This document shows positions 8,857 through 17,587 of a DNA stretch of 52,692 nucleotides, piece after piece; positions within the stretch are counted from its first letter, which is position 1, and each line of letters begins with the position of its first letter. Position numbers and translations under genes: made by a program. The DNA comes from Clostridia bacterium (GTDB lineage Bacteria; Bacillota; Clostridia; Oscillospirales; QAMX01): contig JAFXIT010000054.1 in the NCBI GenBank assembly GCA_017532825.1, positions 1-52,692 of the forward strand, read 5' to 3'. The notes under the pieces are model-generated. The model worked only from the letters and a program-made list of their open reading frames with translations. It searched no databases and was not told the origin of the DNA.

Positions 8857-10725
8857 GTGGCTTCGATAAAAAAGCTTTCAAAGGAAATGGCAAACCTTAT
8901 TGCGGCGGGTGAGGTCGTAGAGAGACCTGCCTCTGCGGTAAAGGAGCTTATAGAAAATGCCGCAGATGCGGGAGCATCGTCTGTAACGGTTGAAATAAAA
9001 AACGGCGGTACGGCAATGATCCGTGTTACCGACAACGGCTGCGGTATTGCCTCGGAGGATCTTGAAACGGCCTTCCTCCGTCACGCTACCAGCAAGATAG
9101 CTGCCCCCGAGGATCTCAACGGGATAGAGACCATGGGCTTCCGAGGCGAGGCATTGGCGGCCATTGCCGCAGTGTCAAGGATCGAGATGGTTTCAAAGCA
9201 GGAGAATGCAGAGCTCGGGAGAAGGATACTTCTTGAAGCGGGTACGGTGCTTTCAAACGAGGAAGCAGGCTGTCCAAACGGCACTTCTGTGACCGTTAAC
9301 GATCTGTTCTTTAACACACCCGCAAGATATAAGTTCCTCAAAAAGGATGCGACAGAGGCATCCTACGTCGAAAACGTCTGTAAAAACGCCGCCTTGGCAC
9401 GTCCCGAAATATCCGTAAGGTATATAAAAGACGGGGTCGACGAGCTGCATACTCCCGGCGACGGAAGTCTTTATTCGGCAGTCTACTGCGTTTTCGGCAG
9501 GGCTTTTGCAAAGGAACTGCTTGAGGTATCCTATGAGCTCAACGGCGTGCGTGTCGATGGTTTTGTCTCAAAGCCCACCGCATCACGTGGAAGCCGAGGC
9601 ATGCAGTATTTCATCGTCAACGACCGCCCGGTGAAAAACCGTACTGTCCAGAGCGCACTTGAGGAGGCCTATCGCAACCGTATAATGACGGGCAAATTCC
9701 CTGCGGCGGTACTGCGGATAGGTATTGATCCTCATACCGTCGACGTAAACATACACCCTGCAAAGACCGAGATAAAGTTCTCCGATGAGAGAAGGGTATT
9801 TGAGGCGGTATACCACGCCGTAAAGCAGTCCCTTACCGAGCTTGACCGTCCCGATGAGATCGTTATGCCAAAGCACGAGGATACGGTCATTGCAGAGGAA
9901 ACGCCTGTATCTGTATCCACCTTTTCCGACCCCGGGATGTTTGCAAGGGACGAGGGGCCGTTTGACGCACAAAAACCGAAAGATGTTTACAAAATCCACA
10001 ACCTTTCGACTTCCGAGAGTGGTATAATCGACAGGACAACGGAAGAAGTCCGTGTCTACAGCGTTCGGTCTGCAATGCCTGCCGACCTCGTCGAGGATAT
10101 GCCTTCGGAGAGTGAGCCGATGCTTCAACAGCAGGTGCTTGCGCCTGCCAAGGAGGTAGCTCCCTGGAAGCTTATCGGCGAGCTTATGGGCTTGTACATA
10201 CTGGTCGAACAATCAGACAGGCTGGTGCTTATAGATAAGCACGCAGCCCACGAGAGGATGATATTCAATCGGTTGAAAAAAGAGAATACGTCTGTTTCAT
10301 CTCAGCTTCTGATAGATACAGTCCTTGTAAAGCTTTCTCCCAGAGAAGCCTCCGTACTGCTTGAAAATCGTGCAGAGCTCGATAAGCTCGGATTTGAGGC
10401 GGAGGACTTTGGCAATTCGGAGCTCATCGTGCGACGTATACCGTACTGCATTGACGCCCAGGATACTGCGTCCCTGCTTTCCGAGATAGCTGAAAAGCTG
10501 TTAAACGGCAGGAGGGGAAGTATGTCGGTCTTTGACGATATTCTTGATTCTGTAGCCTGCAAATCTGCGATAAAATCGGGAGATATGTCGGGACGGGCCG
10601 AGCTTGAGAAGATAGTTACGGCCGTTCTGGAGGGCGACGGAGTCGACTTCTGTCCCCACGGCAGACCGGTAATGACCTATATCACAAGGACCGAGCTTGA
10701 AAAGCAGTTTAGGCGGATAGTATGA
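8857..10725 (+). CDS. mutL: DNA mismatch repair protein MutL
   Basis: A GHKL ATPase of about 622 residues that couples MutS to downstream repair. N-terminal motifs: ELIENAADAG, VTDNGCGI, HATSKI, GFRGEAL and NTPARYKF. A linker at about 330-430 is poorly conserved. The C-terminal domain carries the endonuclease metal motif as DKHAAHER, plus ACKSAIK and CPHGRP, so this is a nicking MutL as expected without MutH. The last acid of the usual DQHA(x2)E(x4)E motif reads Asn. GTG at 8857 follows GGGAGG; the in-frame GTG at 8836 lies before that ribosome site. The stop overlaps the miaA start by 4 nt. Confidence 0.95.
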   Translation: MASIKKLSKEMANLIAAGEVVERPASAVKELIENAADAGASSVTVEIKNGGTAMIRVTDNGCGIASEDLETAFLRHATSKIAAPEDLNGIETMGFRGEALAAIAAVSRIEMVSKQENAELGRRILLEAGTVLSNEEAGCPNGTSVTVNDLFFNTPARYKFLKKDATEASYVENVCKNAALARPEISVRYIKDGVDELHTPGDGSLYSAVYCVFGRAFAKELLEVSYELNGVRVDGFVSKPTASRGSRGMQYFIVNDRPVKNRTVQSALEEAYRNRIMTGKFPAAVLRIGIDPHTVDVNIHPAKTEIKFSDERRVFEAVYHAVKQSLTELDRPDEIVMPKHEDTVIAEETPVSVSTFSDPGMFARDEGPFDAQKPKDVYKIHNLSTSESGIIDRTTEEVRVYSVRSAMPADLVEDMPSESEPMLQQQVLAPAKEVAPWKLIGELMGLYILVEQSDRLVLIDKHAAHERMIFNRLKKENTSVSSQLLIDTVLVKLSPREASVLLENRAELDKLGFEAEDFGNSELIVRRIPYCIDAQDTASLLSEIAEKLLNGRRGSMSVFDDILDSVACKSAIKSGDMSGRAELEKIVTAVLEGDGVDFCPHGRPVMTYITRTELEKQFRRIV

Positions 10726-11666
10726 GCTTTGACGTTGTTTGTGTCGTGGGTCCGACCGCATCGGGTAAGACTTCACTTTCGGTAAAGCTTGCAAAGTCTT
10801 TTGACGGAGAGGTCATCTCGGCGGATTCCATGCAGATCTACCGAGGAATGGATATAGGAACGGCTAAACCGACCGCTAAAGAGATGCAGGGAATACCGCA
10901 CCGTATGATGGGTATTGCCGATCCTGACCAGCCTCGCTCGGCAGGCCAGTATGCACTTGAGGCAAAGGCCGTTATCCGTGAACTGCTCGGCAGGGGAAAG
11001 CTTCCCGTTCTTGCGGGGGGTACGGGACTGTATTTCGATGCAGTGCTTAGCTCCAACAGCTACGGCGGTACATCGTCATCTCCCGAGATAAGGGCCGAAC
11101 TTGAGGCCTTTCTTGAGGAAAACGGCGCCGAAGCGCTTCACCGACTGCTTGAAGGGTGTGACCCGGAATCGGCAGGACGTCTGCACGTTAACGATACCAA
11201 GCGTGTCATCCGTGCAATAGAGGTCTGCAGGGTAACGGGGAGACCCTTATCGGAGCACAGCCTTGACGACCGCGAAAAAACGGGAGAATTCCGGCCTCTT
11301 TTTATCGGACTGCTTCCCGCACCAAGGGAGTTTCTTTACAGCCGTATAAACGACAGGGTAGACCAAATGATATCCGACGGTCTTGTCGGTGAGGTCAGAG
11401 CCCTGCTTGAAAGGTACGGAGAGCTTCCCGGAACGGCGGCCCAGGCGATAGGGTATAAGGAGCTTTTGCCCTATCTTAACGGCGAGTGCTCCCTTGAAGG
11501 TGCCGTTGAGGAGATAAAGAAGCGCAGTCGCAACTACGCAAAACGGCAGCTGAACTGGTTTAGACGTAACAAAGATATCAACTGGTTTGAATATTATTCT
11601 CTTGCTGAATTCGAAAATATCGTACAGGCTTCGCAAGAGCTTGTAAGATCGAAACGGGAAAAGTAA
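10722..11666 (+). CDS. miaA: tRNA dimethylallyltransferase (MiaA)
   Basis: A 314-residue enzyme that transfers dimethylallyl from DMAPP to N6 of A37, giving the i6A that MiaB then methylthiolates. Seen: P-loop [11 protein letters not shown] at about residues 7-17, the [21 protein letters not shown] segment, the GGTGLY motif, VIRAIEV, and [12 protein letters not shown] near the C-terminus. Length is normal. Its ATG overlaps the mutL TGA (ATGA), which suggests translational coupling. Confidence 0.96.
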   Translation: MSFDVVCVVGPTASGKTSLSVKLAKSFDGEVISADSMQIYRGMDIGTAKPTAKEMQGIPHRMMGIADPDQPRSAGQYALEAKAVIRELLGRGKLPVLAGGTGLYFDAVLSSNSYGGTSSSPEIRAELEAFLEENGAEALHRLLEGCDPESAGRLHVNDTKRVIRAIEVCRVTGRPLSEHSLDDREKTGEFRPLFIGLLPAPREFLYSRINDRVDQMISDGLVGEVRALLERYGELPGTAAQAIGYKELLPYLNGECSLEGAVEEIKKRSRNYAKRQLNWFRRNKDINWFEYYSLAEFENIVQASQELVRSKREK

Positions 11667-11683
11667 GAGAAAGAAGGATTTTT

Positions 11684-11917
11684 ATGTCGGGCAGCATCCA
11701 GGATATCTTTTTGAACCGTGCAAGAAAGGATAGGATACTTGTAACGGTTTTTCTTGTCAACGGCTTCCAGTTTAAAGGCTTTGTAAAGAGCTTTGATAAC
11801 TACGTAGTCGTTCTTGACGTAGAGGGACGTCAGCGTCTTGTATATAAGCATGCAATATCCACGATCGTACCTGATGTGACGGTCGATCTTGCTCAGGTAG
11901 AGCAGGAGCTTGATTAA
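11684..11917 (+). CDS. hfq: RNA chaperone Hfq
   Basis: A 77-residue Sm-like protein that forms a hexameric ring and binds A/U-rich RNA. Sm1 is seen in [23 protein letters not shown], and Sm2 in [12 protein letters not shown] with the YKHA motif of the RNA-binding site. A short acidic C-terminal tail (about 12 residues) is typical of Firmicute Hfq. It follows miaA by 17 nt, the conserved order in many bacteria. Confidence 0.96.
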   Translation: MSGSIQDIFLNRARKDRILVTVFLVNGFQFKGFVKSFDNYVVVLDVEGRQRLVYKHAISTIVPDVTVDLAQVEQELD

Positions 11918-11944
11918 GGATTTACAAAAGGAGGGCGGGTCATT

Positions 11945-13162
11945 GTGACAAGGGTCGTGACCAGGTTTTTAGTGTCGGTCATAGCGCTCTTTATTGCCGC
12001 GGCCGTTGGCTGTACGGTTTATATCTTTATGACCCGTGAGGACAAAATATCCACCGTTGAGGTCTCCCTTGTTTCGGTCGATGTCGGCATAGATGCGGAT
12101 GCAACCGTGGTTCGCACCGAGATTCCGATAACAAAGGATGCCGGTCTTGGATATTTCGCCTTGATCGACTCCGGCGAACGTGTCTCGGCAGGCCAGGATA
12201 TCATTGCGGTCTTTGACAGCAATGAGAAAGCCTTGGCGTATGAACGGCTGCAGAAGATCTTGCTTAAGGCAAAGATACTTGCGGAGTTTACCTCGGGAAA
12301 CGGCTCAAACGATCTTGTGCGGTATAACGGTGAAATATTTTCCGCTCTTACAGATTCCGCAAAGGTCGTTTCGGGCCACAGCGGGATATCGGTTTCTGAC
12401 GTAAGAGATTCTATTGAAAACGCTTTGCTCAGAAAGGAATACTCCTCATACGATAAGGAGGCTCTCGACGGGGCGGTAGCCCGTATTGCTCAAGAGAGAG
12501 CGTTGCTTACCGACCTGGTAGGCTACGGCGAGCCGAACTATCTGACGGCAGAGGCCTCGGGCTTTTATGTTTCTGCGGCTGACGGCTGGGAAAAACTGCT
12601 TACCCCGCAAAGACTGCTTGAGCTTTCGTATGAGGACTATGCAGAGCTGTTGGATTTTTCGCCCGAATCCTTTAGTGCGGATAACTGCTGCGGCAAGATA
12701 ACCGTCGGAAACGACTGGTATCTTGCGGCCACGGTCAGGGCGGATGATGCAATATATCTTGATAAAGGCGCCGAGTATACAGTTAGTATAGGCGGAGGAT
12801 CTGTCAAAATGAGCCTTGTGTCGATATCGGGATCGGAGGACGGAACGATGGCGCTTGCAGTGTTTTCTGCTGGAACACCGCTTTCGGACATAACGCAGTC
12901 CCGATTTAAGGTAGCTACGATAGTGTTTGACCGATACGAAGGCTTCCGTATTCCTTCGGAGGGTATTCACGTGGTTGACGGCAGAAGCGGTGTTTACGTT
13001 CTGGAGGGCGCAAGAGCCGTGTTCAAAGAGGTAGATATCCTTTACAACGGCGGAAGCTTCTATATCGTTAAGGCAGACTATGAAAACAGAGGCAATCTCT
13101 TTAACGGAGACAAGGTAATAATCGGCCAAAAGGATCTTTATGACGGCAAAATGATGAAATAA
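11945..13162 (+). CDS. HlyD-like membrane protein with lipoyl/barrel-sandwich domain
   Basis: 405 residues: one N-terminal membrane helix (about residues 8-30), then an extracytoplasmic region. Residues about 55-95 look like a split biotinyl-lipoyl hybrid (AGLGYFALIDSGERVSAGQDIIAVFDS), followed by a helical insert and a beta-rich C-terminal half with a second lipoyl-like half. HlyD-family adaptor proteins of this type are often encoded next to sepF in Clostridia, but the partner is not known. There is no transporter ATPase or permease next to it, so an efflux role is only an inference. GTG at 11945 follows AAGGAGGGCGG. Confidence 0.6.
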   Translation: MTRVVTRFLVSVIALFIAAAVGCTVYIFMTREDKISTVEVSLVSVDVGIDADATVVRTEIPITKDAGLGYFALIDSGERVSAGQDIIAVFDSNEKALAYERLQKILLKAKILAEFTSGNGSNDLVRYNGEIFSALTDSAKVVSGHSGISVSDVRDSIENALLRKEYSSYDKEALDGAVARIAQERALLTDLVGYGEPNYLTAEASGFYVSAADGWEKLLTPQRLLELSYEDYAELLDFSPESFSADNCCGKITVGNDWYLAATVRADDAIYLDKGAEYTVSIGGGSVKMSLVSISGSEDGTMALAVFSAGTPLSDITQSRFKVATIVFDRYEGFRIPSEGIHVVDGRSGVYVLEGARAVFKEVDILYNGGSFYIVKADYENRGNLFNGDKVIIGQKDLYDGKMMK

Positions 13163-13173
13163 GCAAAAAGGTG

Positions 13174-13202
13174 TTGACAACCGAGCTTTTTCGGTGGATA
13201 AT
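13174..13202 (+). promoter_or_regulatory. Sigma-A promoter of sepF
   Basis: A consensus TTGACA (13174-13179) and GATAAT (13197-13202) with a 17-bp spacer, predicted +1 near 13209. The spacer holds a short inverted repeat, ACCGA-N6-TCGGT (13180-13195), that could be an operator or chance. This separates sepF from the miaB-hfq-hlyD unit. Confidence 0.85.
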
Positions 13203-13235
13203 ATATAGAGAATGGTATTGAATGGAGGATCAGCA

Positions 13236-13700
13236 ATGGGATTCATGGATAAGTTCAAAGAGTGGACCAAAATTGAGGATTATGACGAGGAAGATTTCGA
13301 GGAATACACCGCAAAACCGATGGCGGTTTCCGAGAAGACAGTTACTCAGCGCAGCACTACCTACGATCCCCCGGCATCGGTTCCGTATACTAAAAACAAC
13401 AAGGTCGTTAACATCAATGCAACCGCACAGCTGCAGGTCGTTCTCGTAAAGCCCGATAAGTTTGAGAATGCTACCGAGATAGCAGACAACCTTAGGGACA
13501 AGAACACCGTCGTTATCAATCTTGAGAAGACCAATAAAGAGATCGCCCGCAGACTGCTTGACTTCCTCAGCGGAGTTGCGTATGCCTACCAGGGAAAGAT
13601 CCAGAAGGTAGCAAACAGCACCTTCCTTATTACCCCCTATAACGTCGGCATAACCGGCGACATCATCGATGAGCTTGAAAGCAACGGTCTGTACTTCTGA
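13236..13700 (+). CDS. sepF: Cell division protein SepF
   Basis: A 154-residue Z-ring partner. The N-terminal MGFMDKFKEWTKIEDYDEED is an amphipathic membrane-targeting helix followed by an acidic stretch. After a linker, the DUF552 core domain starts at about residue 65 (VVLVKPDKFENATEIADNL) and includes the conserved segment RRLLDFLSGVAYAYQGKIQKV. SepF binds the FtsZ tail and tethers it to the membrane. ATG at 13236 follows GGAGGA; the upstream in-frame GTG at 13212 is too close to the predicted +1. Confidence 0.95.
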   Translation: MGFMDKFKEWTKIEDYDEEDFEEYTAKPMAVSEKTVTQRSTTYDPPASVPYTKNNKVVNINATAQLQVVLVKPDKFENATEIADNLRDKNTVVINLEKTNKEIARRLLDFLSGVAYAYQGKIQKVANSTFLITPYNVGITGDIIDELESNGLYF

Positions 13701-13702
13701 TA

Positions 13703-13960
13703 ATGTATTTTTTGGTTAGGCGTGTTGCAATAGCGTTGCTTGATCTTATCTCACTTGCATTGCTTGTCAGGGCGTTGCTGTCCTGGTTTCCCGAAGCAAG
13801 GCAGAGCAGGTTTTATGAGATCATATATACCGTTACGGAACCGATCCTGTCACCGTTCAGACGTTTGTTTGACCGCCTTAACATTGGCAGAGGGTTTCCG
13901 ATAGATCTTTCATTTTTGGCGGCAGTGATCGTTATACAGATAATATGCACTGTTATTTGA
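13703..13960 (+). CDS. ylmG: YggT/YlmG family membrane protein
   Basis: An 85-residue protein with two membrane helices (about residues 3-26 and 68-85) flanking the conserved loop with EPILSPFRRLF. YggT-family proteins are linked by synteny and genetics to cell division and membrane organisation, but no biochemical activity is settled. It begins 2 nt after sepF and is followed 15 nt later by divIVA. Confidence 0.88.
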   Translation: MYFLVRRVAIALLDLISLALLVRALLSWFPEARQSRFYEIIYTVTEPILSPFRRLFDRLNIGRGFPIDLSFLAAVIVIQIICTVI

Positions 13961-13975
13961 CGGAGGGGAATTGCT

Positions 13976-15247
13976 TTGGATAAACAAAATAATGAGATCA
14001 AGTTCGATAAGGTAGTTTTTGGCGGATACGATCCCGAGCAGGTCGATTCTTTTATTGAAGAAACAAAGGAAAAGCTTATTGAGCTGAGAAAGGAAAATAT
14101 TATTCTTATTCAGAAGCTCAATATCCTCGCTGACAAAGTAGAGGAGTACCGTGCCCGTGAGGAGGAGCCCGTCGAGCCCGAAGCTGATACTGCTGTTGCA
14201 GAGGAAGCCGAGACTGCACCAAACGACGAGATCCAGACTGTTTTTTCGTGGGACATTCCCCAAAACGAGGACTCTTCCAAGGAATGCACCGAGGTCAAGC
14301 AGGAGCTTGAGCAGGCAAAGGCCGAGCTTGAAGGCGTCAGGCAGGAGCTTGCGGACGCCAAGGAAGAGCTTGAGACACTTAAGGCCGAAAAGGCTCATTT
14401 CTGTGAGATACTCATAGATGCATATTCTGCAGAGCTTGCCCGTCTGAATGCAGAGGTCGGCGAGCCGGACGAGCCTGTCCTTGAGGCAGAAGAAGCCTCT
14501 GCGGAGCAGGAGTGCGTTTGCAAAGAAGCTGTTGCCGAGATAGAGCAGGAAGAGGAAGTGTCTGAGCCGGAGACCGAAGCTATTGCCGAGGTCGATGTAC
14601 GTGTCGACGTTAAAGATGTCTGCGTAGACGTTAAAGATGTCTGCGTCGATATTAAAGCCGAAGATGACCGGAGCGGAGAGCCCCCCGTCTTCGAGATCGT
14701 TGCAGAGGATGAGGATGAAGAAGCCTCTGAAGAAGATGGAGCGACCTCGGAAGAAGAAGCTCCCAATACCGAAGAAGAGACCGCAAGTGCGGTAGATGAG
14801 ATCGCCGCCGCAATAATGGCAGGCGAAGACGAGCTTGAGCTGCCCGAAGCCGAAGAGGATGCTGAAGAGCAAGAGGAGCAGGCAGAGCCCGAAAAGGAGC
14901 TTACATACGACGAGTATATGTCTATGATACTCAAAAAGGTTCAGACGACCGTTCCTGCGGAGGAGACTGAGGTTCGGGAAGATACTGCCGAAGCCCCTGC
15001 ACAACAGCAGGAAGCTCCCGCAGAGGAGGTTGTTACAGCTGCAAAACCTGAGGAAGAGCCCGCCGAAGCAACCAGAAAGACCAAGAAAAAGCGTCCGTCG
15101 CTGCTTCAGATGATAAAGGAAGCTGTTATCAGTGTTATAAACGATGACGATGATGAGGATGATCTGCCCGAGCTGATCTACGAAGACAGCGACGATCAGC
15201 CGACGCTGAAGTTCGGAAAGGATTATGATGTCGATTCGGATAAGTAA
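13976..15247 (+). CDS. divIVA: DivIVA-domain protein with long acidic tail
   Basis: 423 residues. The first 55 or so form a DivIVA domain (IKFDKVVFGGYDPEQVDSFI, then a coiled coil), the module that senses curved membrane at poles and septa. A second coiled coil spans about residues 105-145. The remainder is very rich in Glu/Asp, unlike B. subtilis DivIVA (164 residues), and holds a perfect two-unit heptapeptide repeat with cysteines (see the repeat entry). The last 60 residues turn basic then acidic. TTG at 13976 follows GGAGGGG. The position between ylmG and lspA matches the usual division cluster, with ylmH missing. Confidence 0.85.
   Translation: MDKQNNEIKFDKVVFGGYDPEQVDSFIEETKEKLIELRKENIILIQKLNILADKVEEYRAREEEPVEPEADTAVAEEAETAPNDEIQTVFSWDIPQNEDSSKECTEVKQELEQAKAELEGVRQELADAKEELETLKAEKAHFCEILIDAYSAELARLNAEVGEPDEPVLEAEEASAEQECVCKEAVAEIEQEEEVSEPETEAIAEVDVRVDVKDVCVDVKDVCVDIKAEDDRSGEPPVFEIVAEDEDEEASEEDGATSEEEAPNTEEETASAVDEIAAAIMAGEDELELPEAEEDAEEQEEQAEPEKELTYDEYMSMILKKVQTTVPAEETEVREDTAEAPAQQQEAPAEEVVTAAKPEEEPAEATRKTKKKRPSLLQMIKEAVISVINDDDDEDDLPELIYEDSDDQPTLKFGKDYDVDSDK
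14606..14657 (+). repeat. 21-bp in-frame tandem repeat in divIVA
   Basis: Two 21-bp units (14606-14626, 14627-14647) differ only in the last base and encode D-V-K-D-V-C-V twice. A third partial copy starts at 14648 (D-I-K) and a degenerate V-D-V-R-V precedes the first. Near-identity at DNA level suggests a recent duplication. Confidence 0.9.
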
Positions 15248-15749
15248 GACCCTTGAAAAATATAAGCTTTGGTTCTTTATCGGTATTCCGATAATTATTG
15301 TCGGGATACTGCTTGATATGGCCATAAAGGATCTTGCGTTTTGGGTCTTTGAGGTAAAGCAACGTGAGCCCTTTGAGCTTTTGAAGGGTATACTTAGGTT
15401 TACCTACACTGAAAATCGCGGTGCAGCCTTCAGTATGCTCATAGGCCAGCGCTGGCTGTTTGTCGTACTTACGGTTCTTGCCCTTGCTTTTGCGGTTTTT
15501 GCAATAGTAAAGGAGTACGTTAAGGGCTGGTTTGGCGTTGCATCGCTGTCTTTGGTGCTCTCGGGCGCCATAGGCAATTTCATTGACCGACTGATATACG
15601 GCTACGTTATAGATATGTTCGAGCCTGTTTTTATTGACTTTGCGATCTTTAACGTAGCAGATATATTCCTTACGGTAGGCGGAGTATGTCTTGCAGTCTA
15701 TCTGCTGTTTTTCTCCGCACCCGAAAAAAGAGAGGAAATACGTGAGTAA
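15228..15749 (+). CDS. lspA: Lipoprotein signal peptidase (signal peptidase II)
   Basis: An aspartyl protease of about 173 residues in the membrane that cleaves prolipoproteins before the lipidated cysteine. Four hydrophobic segments are visible. The catalytic pair lies in GAIGNFIDRL and FNVADIFLT, both with the conserved Asn/Asp context; ENRGAAFS is the third conserved block. The start lies inside the divIVA end, with an AAAGGA site 5 nt before ATG 15228 (ATG 15225 is also possible). Its substrates would include the DUF3048 lipoprotein encoded at 30.7 kb. Confidence 0.95.
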   Translation: MSIRISKTLEKYKLWFFIGIPIIIVGILLDMAIKDLAFWVFEVKQREPFELLKGILRFTYTENRGAAFSMLIGQRWLFVVLTVLALAFAVFAIVKEYVKGWFGVASLSLVLSGAIGNFIDRLIYGYVIDMFEPVFIDFAIFNVADIFLTVGGVCLAVYLLFFSAPEKREEIRE

Positions 15750-16683
15750 TATATTATTATGCGCCGAAAATATCGACCGCGGCAAACGGGTCGATATTTT
15801 TTTGGCCGAAAACATTGAAAATCTTACAAGAAGCGCTGCGGCAAATATTGTTGCCCAAGGCGGAGCAAGGCGTGAGGGTAAGGTACTTAAAAAGAGCGAC
15901 AAGGTTGACTGCGGCGACGTCATATCGGTAGATATTCCCGAGCCCGAAGAGTGTGATGCCAAGCCGCAGAATATTCCGCTGGACATAGTTTACGAGGATA
16001 AGCATCTGCTTGTAGTAAATAAGGCACAGGGAATGGTCGTCCATCCTGCACCGGGCAATCCCGACGGTACTCTTGTTAACGCCCTTTTATACCACTGCGA
16101 GGGCTCGCTTTCGGGCATAAACGGTGTACTTCGCCCCGGAATCGTTCACCGCATAGACAAGGATACGAGCGGGCTTTTGATAGTTGCAAAGAATGACGAG
16201 GCCCATATATCGCTTTCCAAGCAGATCTCCGAGCACAGCTTTGTAAGAAGATATAAGACGGTCATCCGTGGCAGAATGAAGGATATGCAGGGGAGCTTTG
16301 CCCTGCCGATAGGCAGAAACCCAAAGGACCGTAAAAAGATGGCCATCACGGCAGACGGACGTATGGCCGTTACCCATTATAAGACCAATGCCGTCTACAC
16401 ACGCTCAAATGAGGCCTATTCCTATCTCGACGTCACTCTTGAGACCGGCAGGACACACCAGATTAGGGTACATTTTTCGTCCTGCGGACATCCCGTGGCG
16501 GGCGATCCGCTGTACGGACTGGCCGAGCGTGATCGCAGGTTCTTTCCCCATCTTTGCGGACAGTGCCTGCACGCAGGGTATATAGAGTTTACCCATCCCA
16601 TAAGCGGGGAGCGGATGAAGTTTGAATCCGAGCTGCCCGAGTACTTCGCAAAAACGCTTGAAATCCTTGAAGGGTGGAACTGA
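15742..16683 (+). CDS. RluD-family 23S rRNA pseudouridine synthase
   Basis: About 313 residues: an N-terminal S4 RNA-binding domain (about residues 10-75) and a pseudouridine synthase domain with the catalytic Asp in HRIDKDTSGLL at about residues 135-145, plus GRTHQIRVH and HPVAGDPLYG. It belongs to the RluA/RluC/RluD family, and the position after lspA is the usual place of the RluD-like member. The exact uridines are not fixed by sequence. GTG at 15742 overlaps the lspA stop by 8 nt, with AGAGAGGAA just upstream. Confidence 0.93.
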   Translation: MSNILLCAENIDRGKRVDIFLAENIENLTRSAAANIVAQGGARREGKVLKKSDKVDCGDVISVDIPEPEECDAKPQNIPLDIVYEDKHLLVVNKAQGMVVHPAPGNPDGTLVNALLYHCEGSLSGINGVLRPGIVHRIDKDTSGLLIVAKNDEAHISLSKQISEHSFVRRYKTVIRGRMKDMQGSFALPIGRNPKDRKKMAITADGRMAVTHYKTNAVYTRSNEAYSYLDVTLETGRTHQIRVHFSSCGHPVAGDPLYGLAERDRRFFPHLCGQCLHAGYIEFTHPISGERMKFESELPEYFAKTLEILEGWN

Positions 16684-16689
16684 TCTTCT

Positions 16690-17499
16690 GTGGGAAAGTT
16701 TGATAAATTCCTTATAGCAACCGACCTTGACGGTACTCTTCTTAATTCACGTAAGCGAATAGATGCGCTTACCGACGAAAAGATAAGGTATTTTATTGCA
16801 AACGGCGGTCATTTTACCTTTGCAACGGGTAGGGTGCATCAGTCCTTTGTGCATCTTAAGGATATGCTTGGATTTAATGCCCCCGTTATCTTCGGAAACG
16901 GCGGACAGATATACGATTACGAGACGGAACAGACCCTCTCTTATTGGTTTTTGCCCTCCAAGATACGTACCTTGTGTGACGAGGTGCTGAAGCTGTATCC
17001 TTCTGCTGCACTTGAGCTGTACAGACACGGATGCTGTGACACCGTTAATGAAAACGAAATAACCGAGATCCACGTCACGAAGTTTGGTATTGAGCGTGTA
17101 AAGCATGACTCGTTGGAGACCGTTTCGGACGAGCCGTGGATAAAGGTCCTTATAACTGCGCCAAACAGTGATCTGACCGAGATATACAGATACGTTACAC
17201 AAAGGTGTGACTATGCAAACTTCCGCTTTTCCACCGCCGAATTTCTTGAGGTGTTCAGCAGGGATACCGACAAAGGCCGTGCGGCGCTTTGGCTTGCAAA
17301 GCGGCTGGGTGTCCCGGAAAGCGGACTTATTGCCGCAGGCGACCAACAAAACGACCTTGACCTGCTTAATGCGGCGGCCATATCTGCCGCTCCTGCAAAT
17401 GCTGCAGAAAACGTGAAGGCGGCGGTAGACATCATTCTTCCCGATAACGACCACGACGCCATTGCGGCATTGATAGACCATATCGACAGCATTGCCTGA
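16690..17499 (+). CDS. Cof-type HAD-IIB phosphatase
   Basis: A 269-residue haloacid dehalogenase-like hydrolase. Motif I is DLDGTLLNS at about residues 11-19 (nucleophile and acid Asp), motif II FATGR, motif III a Lys before LGVPESGLIAAG, and motif IV GDQQNDLDLL. The large C2B cap sits between motifs II and III. Members dephosphorylate sugar phosphates, FMN or pyridoxal phosphate; substrate cannot be read from sequence. GTG at 16690 is 6 nt after rluD, with a weak ribosome site inside the end of rluD. Last gene of the sepF unit. Confidence 0.88.
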   Translation: MGKFDKFLIATDLDGTLLNSRKRIDALTDEKIRYFIANGGHFTFATGRVHQSFVHLKDMLGFNAPVIFGNGGQIYDYETEQTLSYWFLPSKIRTLCDEVLKLYPSAALELYRHGCCDTVNENEITEIHVTKFGIERVKHDSLETVSDEPWIKVLITAPNSDLTEIYRYVTQRCDYANFRFSTAEFLEVFSRDTDKGRAALWLAKRLGVPESGLIAAGDQQNDLDLLNAAAISAAPANAAENVKAAVDIILPDNDHDAIAALIDHIDSIA

Positions 17500-17532
17500 G
17501 CAGAAGAATGTTTTTTAAAAGCCGCTGCATAG

Positions 17533-17580
17533 TATAATTCTTACCTGCCGACATCAAAATAAACAACAGAGTTTTGTTGT
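17533..17580 (+). promoter_or_regulatory. Probable promoter and leader of the MacA-like gene
   Basis: A perfect TATAAT lies at 17533-17538 but the region at -35 (17510-17515, GTTTTT) is weak. A small hairpin (ACAACA/TGTTGT, 17563-17580) sits in the leader just before the GGGGGG ribosome site. This is probably the promoter for the unit that ends in spoVM. Confidence 0.45.
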
Positions 17581-17587
17581 CGGGGGG

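Noticed and set aside
14395..14934. Ser-rich 179-codon frame opposite divIVA
   Set aside because: Low-complexity mirror of the Glu-rich codons of divIVA; not a plausible protein.
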